Below, one piece after another: positions 1 through 6,621 of a stretch of DNA of 6,717 nt (position 1 is the stretch's first letter; each line of letters starts with the position of its first letter). The translations under genes and the position numbers were made by a program. The notes under the pieces were generated by a model that saw only the letters and a program-made list of their open reading frames with translations, did not search any database and was not told the origin of the DNA. The stretch covers positions 1 to 6,717 of the forward strand of contig DASZHA010000031.1 in the NCBI GenBank assembly GCA_035938265.1, read 5' to 3'. Origin of the DNA: DASZHA01 sp035938265. GTDB lineage: Bacteria; Chloroflexota; Dormibacteria; DASZGP01.

Positions 1-1245
1 GATGGGCAGCGCGAAGAGGTGCTTACGGAGCAGGTACCAGCCGCCCACGAAGAGCGCCACTTCGGTCAGCCCCGTCGCCCACGCCGCACCCATGTATCCG
101 CCGACGTACGGGCTTGGCAGTGGGATCAGGATCAAGTTCAAGACGACGTTCAAAACCAGGCTCATCACCGCAAGCCGAGTCGAGTCGCTCTGGCGACCCA
201 TTGCGTTCAGAGTGTAGATGAAGACGTTGTTGAGGAAGATGAACAGGACCCCCAGGGACAGCACCTGGAGAACAGGGATGGCCTCGTCAAGGCCGATCGC
301 GTAGTGGATTATGGGGCCGGCGAAAACGATCATCCCGAGTGCCACCGGTACCCCGACCACCGCCAGCATCTTGTAAGACTTGGTGGCGGCGCCGGACAGC
401 CGATCGGGGTTGTTGTGGGCCAGCATCGCCAGCGATGGGTAGATCGGGTCCATCAGCGTCTGGGGGACGAAGATCACCGCCTCCAGCAGCTTGTAGGCGG
501 CGGAGTAAATCCCGACCGCCGCAAAGGTGGTGAAGAACTTGAGGATGGGGACGTCGACCTTGAAGTACAGGGTCGTGATGATGAGCGCCAGGGCAAAGGG
601 GAGGCTCTCCCGGGCCAGCATGTACAGCCGGGGTCCGTTGAGGTCGAAACGGAAGTGGTGCCCGAACCAGAACCGGGTGATGACGATGGCATAGACACAG
701 GTGAAGAGGTAGGAGGCGACGTAGGCGAACATGAAGTACCACCACTCGAGGCGCAGGAAGGCCACCAGCAGGGCAACCACAAACAGGACCACCGTCTCTC
801 CGACGATCGCGTAGGCCTCGTAACGCAGCTTCCCCAGCGCATAGAACGTGGCCCGCAGCTGGTTGGCAAAGCTCTGGCTGATCAGCAGCAGGAAGGTGAC
901 GACGACGTAGTCGGTGAGCGTGGGCAGGCCGAGTCGAACCGCCAGGTAGAGGACGACCAGGACCGGGATGGCGAGGACCAGGCGGATGCTCAGGATGCTG
1001 TTGAGATAGGGGGTGAGTCGGGTGCGCTCCTTGGCAACCTCGCGGGTGAACAGCGGTCTGAGTCCCAGGTCGGCGAGGATGCTGACCAGGGCGGCGTAGA
1101 CCACCAGGGACGTGTATTTGCCGTAGTTCTCCGCCCCCACGGTGCGGATCATCACCAGCACCACCACCAGCACCAGCACCTTGGACGCCATCCGCGCGGT
1201 GACCACCATCACGGTGTTGCGCGCGGTCCGGACCGCGAGGCTCAT
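1..1245 (-). CDS. Wzx-type polysaccharide/oligosaccharide flippase, C-terminus cut off by the window edge
   Basis: Multi-spanning membrane protein that most likely moves an undecaprenyl-linked oligosaccharide across the cytoplasmic membrane (MOP superfamily, polysaccharide biosynthesis/RfbX type). The frame is open from the ATG at 1245 through base 1, giving 415 residues with no stop. Visible features are a basic N-terminus followed by a Val/Leu-rich helix (about 11-33), the early VGAENYGKY motif at 36-44, a mid-protein D231 with VGIYSAAYK at 244-252, and an Asn-rich helix region near 361-375. At least ten hydrophobic segments alternate with short basic loops. Family members usually run about 420-500 residues, so probably only the last helix or two is missing. 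The ATG is the first start after an in-frame TAG, and no clear Shine-Dalgarno precedes it. It lies 12 bp after the ligase-like gene, so it is probably co-transcribed and translated by re-initiation. The family call is firm; the substrate is unknown. Confidence 0.88.
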   Translation of the reverse strand, partial: MSLAVRTARNTVMVVTARMASKVLVLVVVLVMIRTVGAENYGKYTSLVVYAALVSILADLGLRPLFTREVAKERTRLTPYLNSILSIRLVLAIPVLVVLYLAVRLGLPTLTDYVVVTFLLLISQSFANQLRATFYALGKLRYEAYAIVGETVVLFVVALLVAFLRLEWWYFMFAYVASYLFTCVYAIVITRFWFGHHFRFDLNGPRLYMLARESLPFALALIITTLYFKVDVPILKFFTTFAAVGIYSAAYKLLEAVIFVPQTLMDPIYPSLAMLAHNNPDRLSGAATKSYKMLAVVGVPVALGMIVFAGPIIHYAIGLDEAIPVLQVLSLGVLFIFLNNVFIYTLNAMGRQSDSTRLAVMSLVLNVVLNLILIPLPSPYVGGYMGAAWATGLTEVALFVGGWYLLRKHLFALPI

Positions 1246-1257
1246 GGGCTTGCCCGG

Positions 1258-2430
1258 CTACGCGGCCAGCGCCACGGTGGCGCCCTTGCCGGAGGCCGCG
1301 CCCCCATCCTGGCGCAAGGCCGCCACCTGGATGGCGATGACCGAGAGCGTCAGCAGCGCCAGGTCGTTCTTGAAGAAGGGCACGTCGAGGAGGCCATGGA
1401 CCAAAAAGGTGATGCTGGCGGCGGCGACGGCAAGGTAGTACGGCCGCAGGCGCCCCTTCACCTTCACCGTTTGCCAGGTGGTGCGGACCCACTGCACCGC
1501 GAGCCAGCAGAAGGCCCCCAGCCCCAGGATCCCGGTCTCGGTCCAGAAGTTGAGGAAGATGTTGTGGGGGTAGATCAGGTTCTCGCTGTAACCGGCAAAG
1601 GCCTTGTAGGGCTCGATGTCGTGCTTGAAGCCGCTGAGCCCGGTGCCGAAGATCGCGTGTCGCCGGTTCGACTGCATGTCGATGGTCGCGCGCCACAGGT
1701 TGCGCCGGAGGTTGATCGAGTTGAGCGGGTCGTTGGGGTCGAACTGGTGCGCTAGGCGCTGCCGCAGCGGCGGCACCAAGAGCCCGGCGACCAGGGCGAC
1801 GGCCACGCCGCCGAAGATCTGAAGCCGGGCCCGGTGCTGCCAGGCGAGGAAGAGGACCGCCAGCACCAACGCCAGCCAGGCGCCGCGAGAGAAGCTGAGG
1901 ATGAACGCGGCCGCCATCGCCAGCAGCGGGCCGAGGAAGAGGCCAGTGGCATTGGCGCTCAGATAGATCGCCACCACCGGGTCGTCGACCAGGTGGGGCC
2001 GTCCCACGGCGACGGCGTAGAGGAACGTCATCACCTCGATCGCCGACACCACGATCCCGGACCAGAAAAAGCCGGCGACGAAACTGTCCAGGTGCCAGGG
2101 GGCTCTCATCACGTCGGCGACGACGTAGGCGAACAGCATCGGCTCGAGGAAGTAGGCCCGCCAGATGCCGGCCGCGGCGCGCTGGTCGGGGGCCACGAAG
2201 ATGGAGATCGTGGCCGCCACCAGGAGCAGGGCGAGCGGCCAGAAGTAGACCATCCGGCGCGGGTCGGGAAACCCCTCGCGGGCTCGGCGCTTCTCCACGA
2301 CGTAGGCCAACAGGGTCGCCAGGATGCAGAGCTCCAGGAAGGTGAAGGGCACGCCCAATAGCTGGCCGCGGATAACGTAGGCGAAGCTCAGGGTCGCCGT
2401 CAGGCGAGCCAGAGAGCGGGTTGCGAGCAT
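1258..2430 (-). CDS. O-antigen ligase/polymerase family membrane protein (Wzy_C-like)
   Basis: Polytopic membrane protein of 390 residues, resembling the O-antigen ligase/polymerase superfamily (WaaL, Wzy, Wzy_C domain). These enzymes transfer or polymerise undecaprenyl-diphosphate-linked glycans on the outer face of the cytoplasmic membrane. Hydrophobic helices fill about 12-45, 62-80, 90-108, 117-142, 155-180 and 183-222. The family hallmark SRGAWLAL sits at 181-188. A long extracytoplasmic loop follows (about 223-300), with the arginine-rich stretch LRRNLWRA at 241-248, FGTGLSGF at 261-268 and YPHNIFLNFWTETG at 287-300. A final pair of helices holds HGLLDVPFF at 345-353. The frame stays open upstream to an ATG at 2517, but that start would lie inside trpS. 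The ATG at 2430 starts just before the first helix and has a well-placed -10 box, so I chose it. Next on the strand is a flippase, a usual partner. Whether it ligates or polymerises cannot be told from sequence alone. Confidence 0.85.
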   Translation of the reverse strand: MLATRSLARLTATLSFAYVIRGQLLGVPFTFLELCILATLLAYVVEKRRAREGFPDPRRMVYFWPLALLLVAATISIFVAPDQRAAAGIWRAYFLEPMLFAYVVADVMRAPWHLDSFVAGFFWSGIVVSAIEVMTFLYAVAVGRPHLVDDPVVAIYLSANATGLFLGPLLAMAAAFILSFSRGAWLALVLAVLFLAWQHRARLQIFGGVAVALVAGLLVPPLRQRLAHQFDPNDPLNSINLRRNLWRATIDMQSNRRHAIFGTGLSGFKHDIEPYKAFAGYSENLIYPHNIFLNFWTETGILGLGAFCWLAVQWVRTTWQTVKVKGRLRPYYLAVAAASITFLVHGLLDVPFFKNDLALLTLSVIAIQVAALRQDGGAASGKGATVALAA

Positions 2431-2443
2431 CGGCTGAATACTA
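2430..2443 (-). promoter_or_regulatory. Putative leaderless promoter (-10 box) of the ligase-flippase unit
   Basis: On the minus strand TAGTAT (2443 to 2438) is followed by 7 bases and then the ATG at 2430. This fits TAnnnT -10 elements of leaderless genes, in which transcription starts at or next to the start codon. No Shine-Dalgarno is seen between box and start. At 17-bp spacing the -35 position reads GAGCCG, unlike the TTGACA consensus. The box shares two bases with the opposing trpS -10 box. The evidence is position and motif only. Confidence 0.55.
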
Positions 2444-2456
2444 AACTCTGCCCTGA
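2442..2456 (+). promoter_or_regulatory. Putative leaderless promoter (-10 box) of trpS
   Basis: TAAACT at 2442-2447 lies 8 bases before the trpS ATG at 2456, with no Shine-Dalgarno between them. A weak -35-like TTGCGA is at 2421-2426, but the 15-bp spacer is shorter than usual. If transcription starts at the ATG there is no room for a T-box or other tRNA-sensing leader, a common control of trpS in Gram-positive bacteria. The box overlaps the divergent ligase -10 box. Confidence 0.55.
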
Positions 2457-3445
2457 TGGCCGGCTCCTCGACCTCGACGAAGCGCGTCCTCAGCGGCATG
2501 CAGCCCACCGGGCGCATGCATATCGGCCACTATTTCGGCGCCCTCCAGAACTTCGTCCGGCTGCAGGACGAGTACCAGGCGTTCTACTTCGTTGCCGACC
2601 TCCACGCCCTGACCACCTTCGACGAGCCCGCCGACCTGTGGCCCAACGTCGTCAACATGGTCGCCGACTGGATCGCCGCCGGCATCGACCCCGAAAAGGC
2701 CACCATCTTCGTCCAGTCGCACGTGCCCGAGGTCACCGAGCTGCACTGGATCCTGAGCTCGACCACGCCGCTGGGATGGCTGGAGCGGGTGCCGACCTTC
2801 AAGGAGAAGAGCGAGCAGCACCCCGACAACGTCAACTATGCCCTCCTCGGCTACCCCGTCCTGCAGGCCGCCGACATCCTCCTGTATGACGCCGAGAAGG
2901 TGCCGGTCGGCGAGGACCAGCTGGCCCACCTGGAGCTGACCCGCGAGATCGCCCGTCGCTTCAACCACAAGTACGGCCCGGCTCTCAAGGAGCCCAAGGC
3001 GGAGCTGACCCAGACGCCCCGGATCATGGGCCTCGACGGCGTTACCAAGATGAGCAAGAGCCGCAACAACTACATCCCCATCAGCGCCGACCCCGAGGAG
3101 ATCCGCAAGCTCATCGCCGGGGCGGTGACCGACGTCGACCGGCCCTACCGCAAGGATCCCGGGCACCCCGAGCACTGCAACGTGTGCCAGCTGCACAGGG
3201 TCTTCAGCCCCGACTACGAGCAGATCTGGGAGGGCGAGCGCACCGCCCGCACCGGCTGCGTTGACGTCAAGAACCTGCTGGCCGATCGGGTGATCGAGTA
3301 CTTCGCCCCCATCCGGGAGCGCCGCCAGGAGATCGACCGGCGGGAGGGCTACGTCGAGGAGGTGCTGACCCGGGGCAGCGAGCGGGCCCAGGCGGTGGCG
3401 CGGGAGAAGCTGGCCGCGGTCAAAGAGGCCGTCGGGCTGCGGTGA
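2456..3445 (+). CDS. trpS: Tryptophanyl-tRNA synthetase
   Basis: Cytosolic class I aminoacyl-tRNA synthetase that activates tryptophan with ATP and charges tRNA-Trp. The 329-residue length matches bacterial TrpRS. The Rossmann-fold signature is complete: GMQPTGRMHIGHYFGAL at 14-30 with HIGH at 22-25, FYFVADLHALTT at 43-54, the tryptophan/ATP-site region GYPVLQAADILLY with VPVGEDQLAHLEL (132-161), and KMSKS at 198-202. A Cys-containing segment follows (C241, C244, C268), in the region that carries a [4Fe-4S] site in some TrpRS. Here two of the expected ligand positions appear to be E261 and V271, so a cluster is doubtful. The ATG at 2456 is supported by the upstream -10 box and by having only about 13 residues before the first conserved motif. 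The stop overlaps the start of the next gene by 4 bases, implying one transcript. It is intact, and is a housekeeping gene set among glycan genes. Confidence 0.97.
   Translation: MAGSSTSTKRVLSGMQPTGRMHIGHYFGALQNFVRLQDEYQAFYFVADLHALTTFDEPADLWPNVVNMVADWIAAGIDPEKATIFVQSHVPEVTELHWILSSTTPLGWLERVPTFKEKSEQHPDNVNYALLGYPVLQAADILLYDAEKVPVGEDQLAHLELTREIARRFNHKYGPALKEPKAELTQTPRIMGLDGVTKMSKSRNNYIPISADPEEIRKLIAGAVTDVDRPYRKDPGHPEHCNVCQLHRVFSPDYEQIWEGERTARTGCVDVKNLLADRVIEYFAPIRERRQEIDRREGYVEEVLTRGSERAQAVAREKLAAVKEAVGLR
3442..3445 (+). promoter_or_regulatory. GTGA stop/start overlap between trpS and the GT39-like gene
   Basis: The GTG start (3442-3444) overlaps the trpS TGA stop (3443-3445), a typical translational-coupling junction. 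A purine-rich AAAGAGG at 3422-3428 lies 13 bases upstream, farther than an ideal ribosome binding site, so re-initiation by terminating ribosomes is the likelier mode. An alternative downstream start would shorten the basic, Ala-rich N-terminus, but the next ATG in frame (codon 77) falls after the conserved DE motif and is excluded. Confidence 0.7.
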
Positions 3446-4965
3446 TCGACCGGGCGGAGGGAGTCGCCGAAACGGCGGCGTCCGCGGCCGCAGCTCGTCC
3501 CGCTTCCCTGCCCGGGCTGGAGACCGCCCGCAGCGTGTCGGGCTACGCGTGGTCCGTGCTTGGAGCGACGGCGCTGGGCCTCGCCCTGCGCGTCTTCTTG
3601 CTGGGGACGCCGCCCCTCTGGCGTGACGAGGCCTTCACCGCGGTGGCGGTGCGGCGCGGATGGCTGGACATGCTCGACGTCGTCCGCCACGACAGCGCCC
3701 CGCCCCTGGGCTACATCCTGGTCAAGCTCGCCAACACCATCTCACCCGCGGCGGGCAGCCTGCGAATGGTCTCGGCGCTGGCCGGCACCGCGGCGATGCC
3801 CATGGCGGCGGCGCTGGGCCGCCGCATCGGCGGAAAGCGCGCGGGTATGGTGGCGGCGGCGACGATGGCCGTGCTGCCGTCCGCGGTGATGGCCTCGCGG
3901 GACCTGCGCATGTACGCGCTGGCTTCGACGCTGGTGCTGGCCGCGGCGCTGGCGCTCTGGCGTGCGATCGAGCGGCCCAGCCGGGGCCGGCTCCTGGTCT
4001 ACTTCCTGTGCGTCGTGCTGGCCGTCCACACGCAGTACTTCGCCGTGCTCGGCGTCGCCGGTCAGCTGGTGGCCGCGTTCGTGGTCTTGCGTCCTGGCCG
4101 GGTGGTGCTGCTCAAGGTGGGGGGCGTGGCGGTCGCCGCCTTCGCCTGCCTGGTGCCCTGGCTGCTGGCGGCCATCCCTCAGTTCCAGCACACCGGCTCG
4201 CCCTTCTGGGTCCAGCCTTTCCACCTGGACCAGCTGCAGGGCCTCAGCGTCCAGTTCCTGGCCAGCACCAGGACATCGCCGTTCTCGCACGCCGGGACCC
4301 TGGACTGGCTCGAGCTGCCCATCCGGGTGGCCGGCGCCGGGCTTTTCCTTGCCCCGCTCTACCTGCTTCTGCGCCGGCCCACCCAGCGCCGACCGATGGC
4401 GTACGTCGCGCTGGCGGCGCTGGTGCCGGTGGGATTGCTGCTGCTGGTCGGCGTCTTCCGGCCCCTCTTCGACGCCCGCTACGCCAGCGTCATGTGGGGC
4501 CCGCTGATCCCGGCGATGGGGGCCGGCCTGGCCGCCGTACGCTGGCCCGCAATGGCGCCCGTCGTCGCCGTCGTCCTGCTGCCTCTGGGCATCGCGGCGG
4601 CCATGATCGCCCCCTCCCCGCCCAACGATGACGTCCCCGCCGCCATGGCGCCACTGGCGGGGCACGTTGGACCCGACGACTTCGTGGCGGTGAACGGCGC
4701 CCACCACTACTACACCGTGGCGTACTACGAGGACGCCGCCGCCATCCCGCGGACCCACGTCATCGCCAACGGCGTGGCCTGGTTCGAAGGCACCGCCGGC
4801 TACGGCCCGGACACCTGGATGACGCGGATCCCCGACTCGGTGACCGGGCGCATCTACGTCGTGGGGGAAGCCGGCCGCGATCCGCTGCCCGTGCCATCAG
4901 CCTTTTCGCTGATGGAGACTCGATGCGTAGACCATGTCTGCGTCGAGACCTGGGCCCGCAGGTAG
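3442..4965 (+). CDS. GT-C fold membrane glycosyltransferase, GT39/ArnT-like (PMT_2 type)
   Basis: Polytopic glycosyltransferase of 507 residues, expected to use a polyprenyl-phosphate sugar donor on the outer membrane face to glycosylate a protein, lipid or glycan acceptor. After a 30-residue Ala-rich N-terminus and a first helix (about 36-55) comes the first-loop acidic motif WRDEAF (60-65, D62-E63), the usual catalytic/metal-site pair. It is followed by HDSAPPLGYILVK (83-95), equivalent to the family's HPPLYY segment. SRDLRMYAL (152-160) and HTQYF (196-200) match the family's REARMY and HYY motifs, and FDARYAS (343-349) precedes the last helices. About ten membrane segments end near 390. 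The final 117 residues form a soluble, presumably extracytoplasmic domain with C495 and C500 close to the end. It is coupled to trpS by a 4-base overlap. Gly, Ala and Leu dominate and GC is very high, as in its neighbours. The family is clear; donor and acceptor are not. Confidence 0.87.
   Translation: MIDRAEGVAETAASAAAARPASLPGLETARSVSGYAWSVLGATALGLALRVFLLGTPPLWRDEAFTAVAVRRGWLDMLDVVRHDSAPPLGYILVKLANTISPAAGSLRMVSALAGTAAMPMAAALGRRIGGKRAGMVAAATMAVLPSAVMASRDLRMYALASTLVLAAALALWRAIERPSRGRLLVYFLCVVLAVHTQYFAVLGVAGQLVAAFVVLRPGRVVLLKVGGVAVAAFACLVPWLLAAIPQFQHTGSPFWVQPFHLDQLQGLSVQFLASTRTSPFSHAGTLDWLELPIRVAGAGLFLAPLYLLLRRPTQRRPMAYVALAALVPVGLLLLVGVFRPLFDARYASVMWGPLIPAMGAGLAAVRWPAMAPVVAVVLLPLGIAAAMIAPSPPNDDVPAAMAPLAGHVGPDDFVAVNGAHHYYTVAYYEDAAAIPRTHVIANGVAWFEGTAGYGPDTWMTRIPDSVTGRIYVVGEAGRDPLPVPSAFSLMETRCVDHVCVETWARR
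4894..4915. other. Perfect 8-bp inverted repeat near the convergent gene ends
   Basis: CCATCAGC (4894-4901) and GCTGATGG (4908-4915) are exact reverse complements around a 6-base CTTTTC loop. The hairpin lies inside the last 25 codons of the GT39-like gene, about 50 bases before its stop and within reach of transcripts from both convergent genes. Neither strand has a T-run after the stem, so it is not a standard intrinsic terminator. It could slow or protect transcript ends, or be chance. Confidence 0.35.
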
Positions 4966-4967
4966 GG

Positions 4968-6608
4968 CTACTCCTTCTCGGTGACCCGGTACTCGAGGTA
5001 GAAGCCCATCATCAGCCGCGTCTGCGACTCCAGCGCCGGGATGACCGAGAACAGCAGGCCGAAGAACGGGTAGAGCAACACCTCGACGTAGGACTTGGCC
5101 CGCCGCAACAGGCCCCAGTTCTTGGGCCGGGGCGGCACCAGCTTCTCGTCGACGTAGATCAGGACCAGCACCGAAGCCAGGGTGATCGTCAGGATCATGG
5201 CCGAGGTGAAGCCGAGGTAGTCAGAGGTCGACGTCAGGGAGTAGTCGTAGGCTCCCACGATGTGGATCCCGGTGGCCTGGCTGAGGACGGCGAGATACCC
5301 GGGAATGCTGGCGCCGAACAGCAGCAGCAGGGGCATCGCCACCCACATCAGGTGGTTGAAGACCAGGTTCATGAAGCGGTACAGCCGTAGCCACAGCGGG
5401 ATCTCAGGGTGGGTGAGCATGTTGAGGAAGGCAAATGGCACGTCGCTGACGCCCCAGGCCCAGCGCTTGATCTGGTTGTACTGGGAGGCGTGGGTGGCGC
5501 CGTAGGACTTGGCCCGGGGGCAGTCGCCGTAGAACGGCATGCATATGGGCACCACCTTGAGGCGTTCGCCATAGCGGAAGAAGGAGCGCCAGAAGAATCG
5601 CGAATCCTCCTGGATGACGTGCGGGTCCCAGTAGCCGACGTCGCGCACCATCTGCATCGACATCGAGTAGGAGGCGAAGGTCACCAGACGGTGGGGCCTG
5701 GTGTGGAGGAACATCTGCCACTGCGTGGCCGCGCTGGCCAGGACGTGCACTGCCGCGGGGACTCGCCAGATGTTGTTGTGGAACATCGGCACCGGCTGGT
5801 ATAGGCGGAAGTCGCGCTCCGGGTCCTGGACGTAGTCGAAGGTCACCCGGCCCATGTACCGGGGGTGGACGCGGAAATCGGAGTCGAGGTCGGTGACGAT
5901 GACCTTGCGGGGGTCGAGGCCGGCGTCCTCGATGCGGTCGTAGAGCTCGGGGCCACCGTAGGCCATGGCCGCCGATTTGCCCACGACGATGCCGGGCAGG
6001 AGCGGGTCGAGGATATGCCAGAAGTGGCGGAAGTCGTCCTGGTGCTCCCGCTGCAGCCGCTGGATGTTCTCGATCCCCTGGGTGTCGGTGGTCCGGGTGA
6101 TGATGGCCACGATCTTGCGATCGGCGGGGTAGTCGGCCTGGGCCAGTGCCTGGACGGTGGCCTTGAGCACCTCGTACCTCTCGGTGTAGGTCGGGATCAG
6201 CGCGGCGTGGACGATCTCGCGGGGGTCCCAGCGGGTGCCGTCGGCGTCGGTCCAGGCCGACTCTGGCAGCGCCTGGCAAAGCTTCAGCCAGTCAGCGGCG
6301 ACCTCCTGACGCATGCGCCTGTGGGTCTTGAGGATGCCCCGGACCACGATGATCGAGCGCACCAGCCAGTAGAAGTCGACGACGATGATGGCGCCCACCA
6401 CCAACGTGGGGTAGACGAAGATCGGGGTCAGCACCAGGGCCAGGATGATGATCCAGGTAGCCGTCCCGGGGAGGACCTCGAGCACCCGCTGACCGAAGGT
6501 CAGAGGAATGGGCGCGGGGTCGGGTTCGGCGGGAATCTCGTCTCCGCCCTGCACCAACTGGGGAGCGGGCAGGGGCAGGTCGCCCCCGGTAGGGCTGGCC
6601 GAACTCAT
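4968..6608 (-). CDS. Membrane-anchored family 2 glycosyltransferase, processive (QxxRW) type
   Basis: A 546-residue GT-A fold glycosyltransferase tethered to the inner membrane, probably building a polysaccharide from nucleotide sugars on the cytoplasmic side. The N-terminus is Pro/Ala-rich and acidic (1-35), followed by two helices (about 50-66 and 69-90). The catalytic domain (about 92-400) starts with the nucleotide-binding IPTYTER (138-144) and has the metal-binding DLDSD at 240-244, the general-base-type QED at 333-335 and QIKRW at 379-383. The last is the QxxRW motif of cellulose- and hyaluronan-synthase-like enzymes. At least three to four C-terminal helices follow (about 408-432, 433-450, 466-487, 509-526). 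The block from 274 to 320 (HNNIWRVP and TFASYSMSMQ) is not shared with classical cellulose synthases and suggests a separate GT2 subfamily; I recall similar GT2 proteins in Chloroflexota and candidate phyla but cannot check. There is no PilZ domain. The ATG at 6608 is supported by a -10 box 7 bases upstream. Confidence 0.87.
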   Translation of the reverse strand: MSSASPTGGDLPLPAPQLVQGGDEIPAEPDPAPIPLTFGQRVLEVLPGTATWIIILALVLTPIFVYPTLVVGAIIVVDFYWLVRSIIVVRGILKTHRRMRQEVAADWLKLCQALPESAWTDADGTRWDPREIVHAALIPTYTERYEVLKATVQALAQADYPADRKIVAIITRTTDTQGIENIQRLQREHQDDFRHFWHILDPLLPGIVVGKSAAMAYGGPELYDRIEDAGLDPRKVIVTDLDSDFRVHPRYMGRVTFDYVQDPERDFRLYQPVPMFHNNIWRVPAAVHVLASAATQWQMFLHTRPHRLVTFASYSMSMQMVRDVGYWDPHVIQEDSRFFWRSFFRYGERLKVVPICMPFYGDCPRAKSYGATHASQYNQIKRWAWGVSDVPFAFLNMLTHPEIPLWLRLYRFMNLVFNHLMWVAMPLLLLFGASIPGYLAVLSQATGIHIVGAYDYSLTSTSDYLGFTSAMILTITLASVLVLIYVDEKLVPPRPKNWGLLRRAKSYVEVLLYPFFGLLFSVIPALESQTRLMMGFYLEYRVTEKE

Positions 6609-6621
6609 GTCCAGCAGTCTA
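6608..6621 (-). promoter_or_regulatory. Putative leaderless promoter (-10 box) of the GT2 gene
   Basis: On the minus strand TAGACT (6621 to 6616) precedes the ATG at 6608 by exactly 7 bases, with no Shine-Dalgarno. The spacing is the same as at the ligase gene. The hexamer overlaps an 8-bp palindrome, CTAGCTAG (6619-6626). No TTGACA-like -35 is seen at 16-18 bp. The gene therefore probably has its own promoter rather than depending wholly on the upstream gene. Confidence 0.5.

Noticed and set aside
121..240. Local drop in GC to about 52% in the flippase gene
   Set aside because: The stretch encodes an Asn-, Ile-, Phe- and Tyr-rich conserved helix region whose codons are AT-richer. The reading frame and protein family continue through it, so it is not a sign of insertion.
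1152..1180. Repetitive CACCAG/CAC run resembling a simple repeat
   Set aside because: It is the reverse complement of alternating GTG and CTG codons for Val and Leu in the first helix of the flippase, so codon usage explains it. No exact repeat unit is maintained.
1665..1673. GGTTCGACT, similar to a tRNA T-loop
   Set aside because: No acceptor, anticodon or D-arm pairing is found around it, and it lies inside conserved coding sequence of the ligase-like gene.
19..1755. Open frame of 578 codons on the plus strand, antisense to the flippase and ligase genes
   Set aside because: It lies opposite two clear membrane-protein genes. The translation is made of Asp, Gln, His, Arg, Gly and Glu with no recognisable fold, which is the mirror image of Val/Leu/Ala codons in high-GC DNA. 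It has no promoter or start signal of its own.
2514..2523. GCATGCATAT, also present at 5538-5547
   Set aside because: Ten-base identity between two unrelated coding regions (the HIGH motif of trpS and the GT2 gene), with no flanking similarity, so coincidence is the simpler reading.
2441..3196. 251-codon minus-strand frame opposite trpS
   Set aside because: Antisense shadow of an unambiguous trpS with both class I signature motifs. It is rich in Val, Gly, Asp and Leu without a coherent domain, and its end would overlap the ligase promoter.
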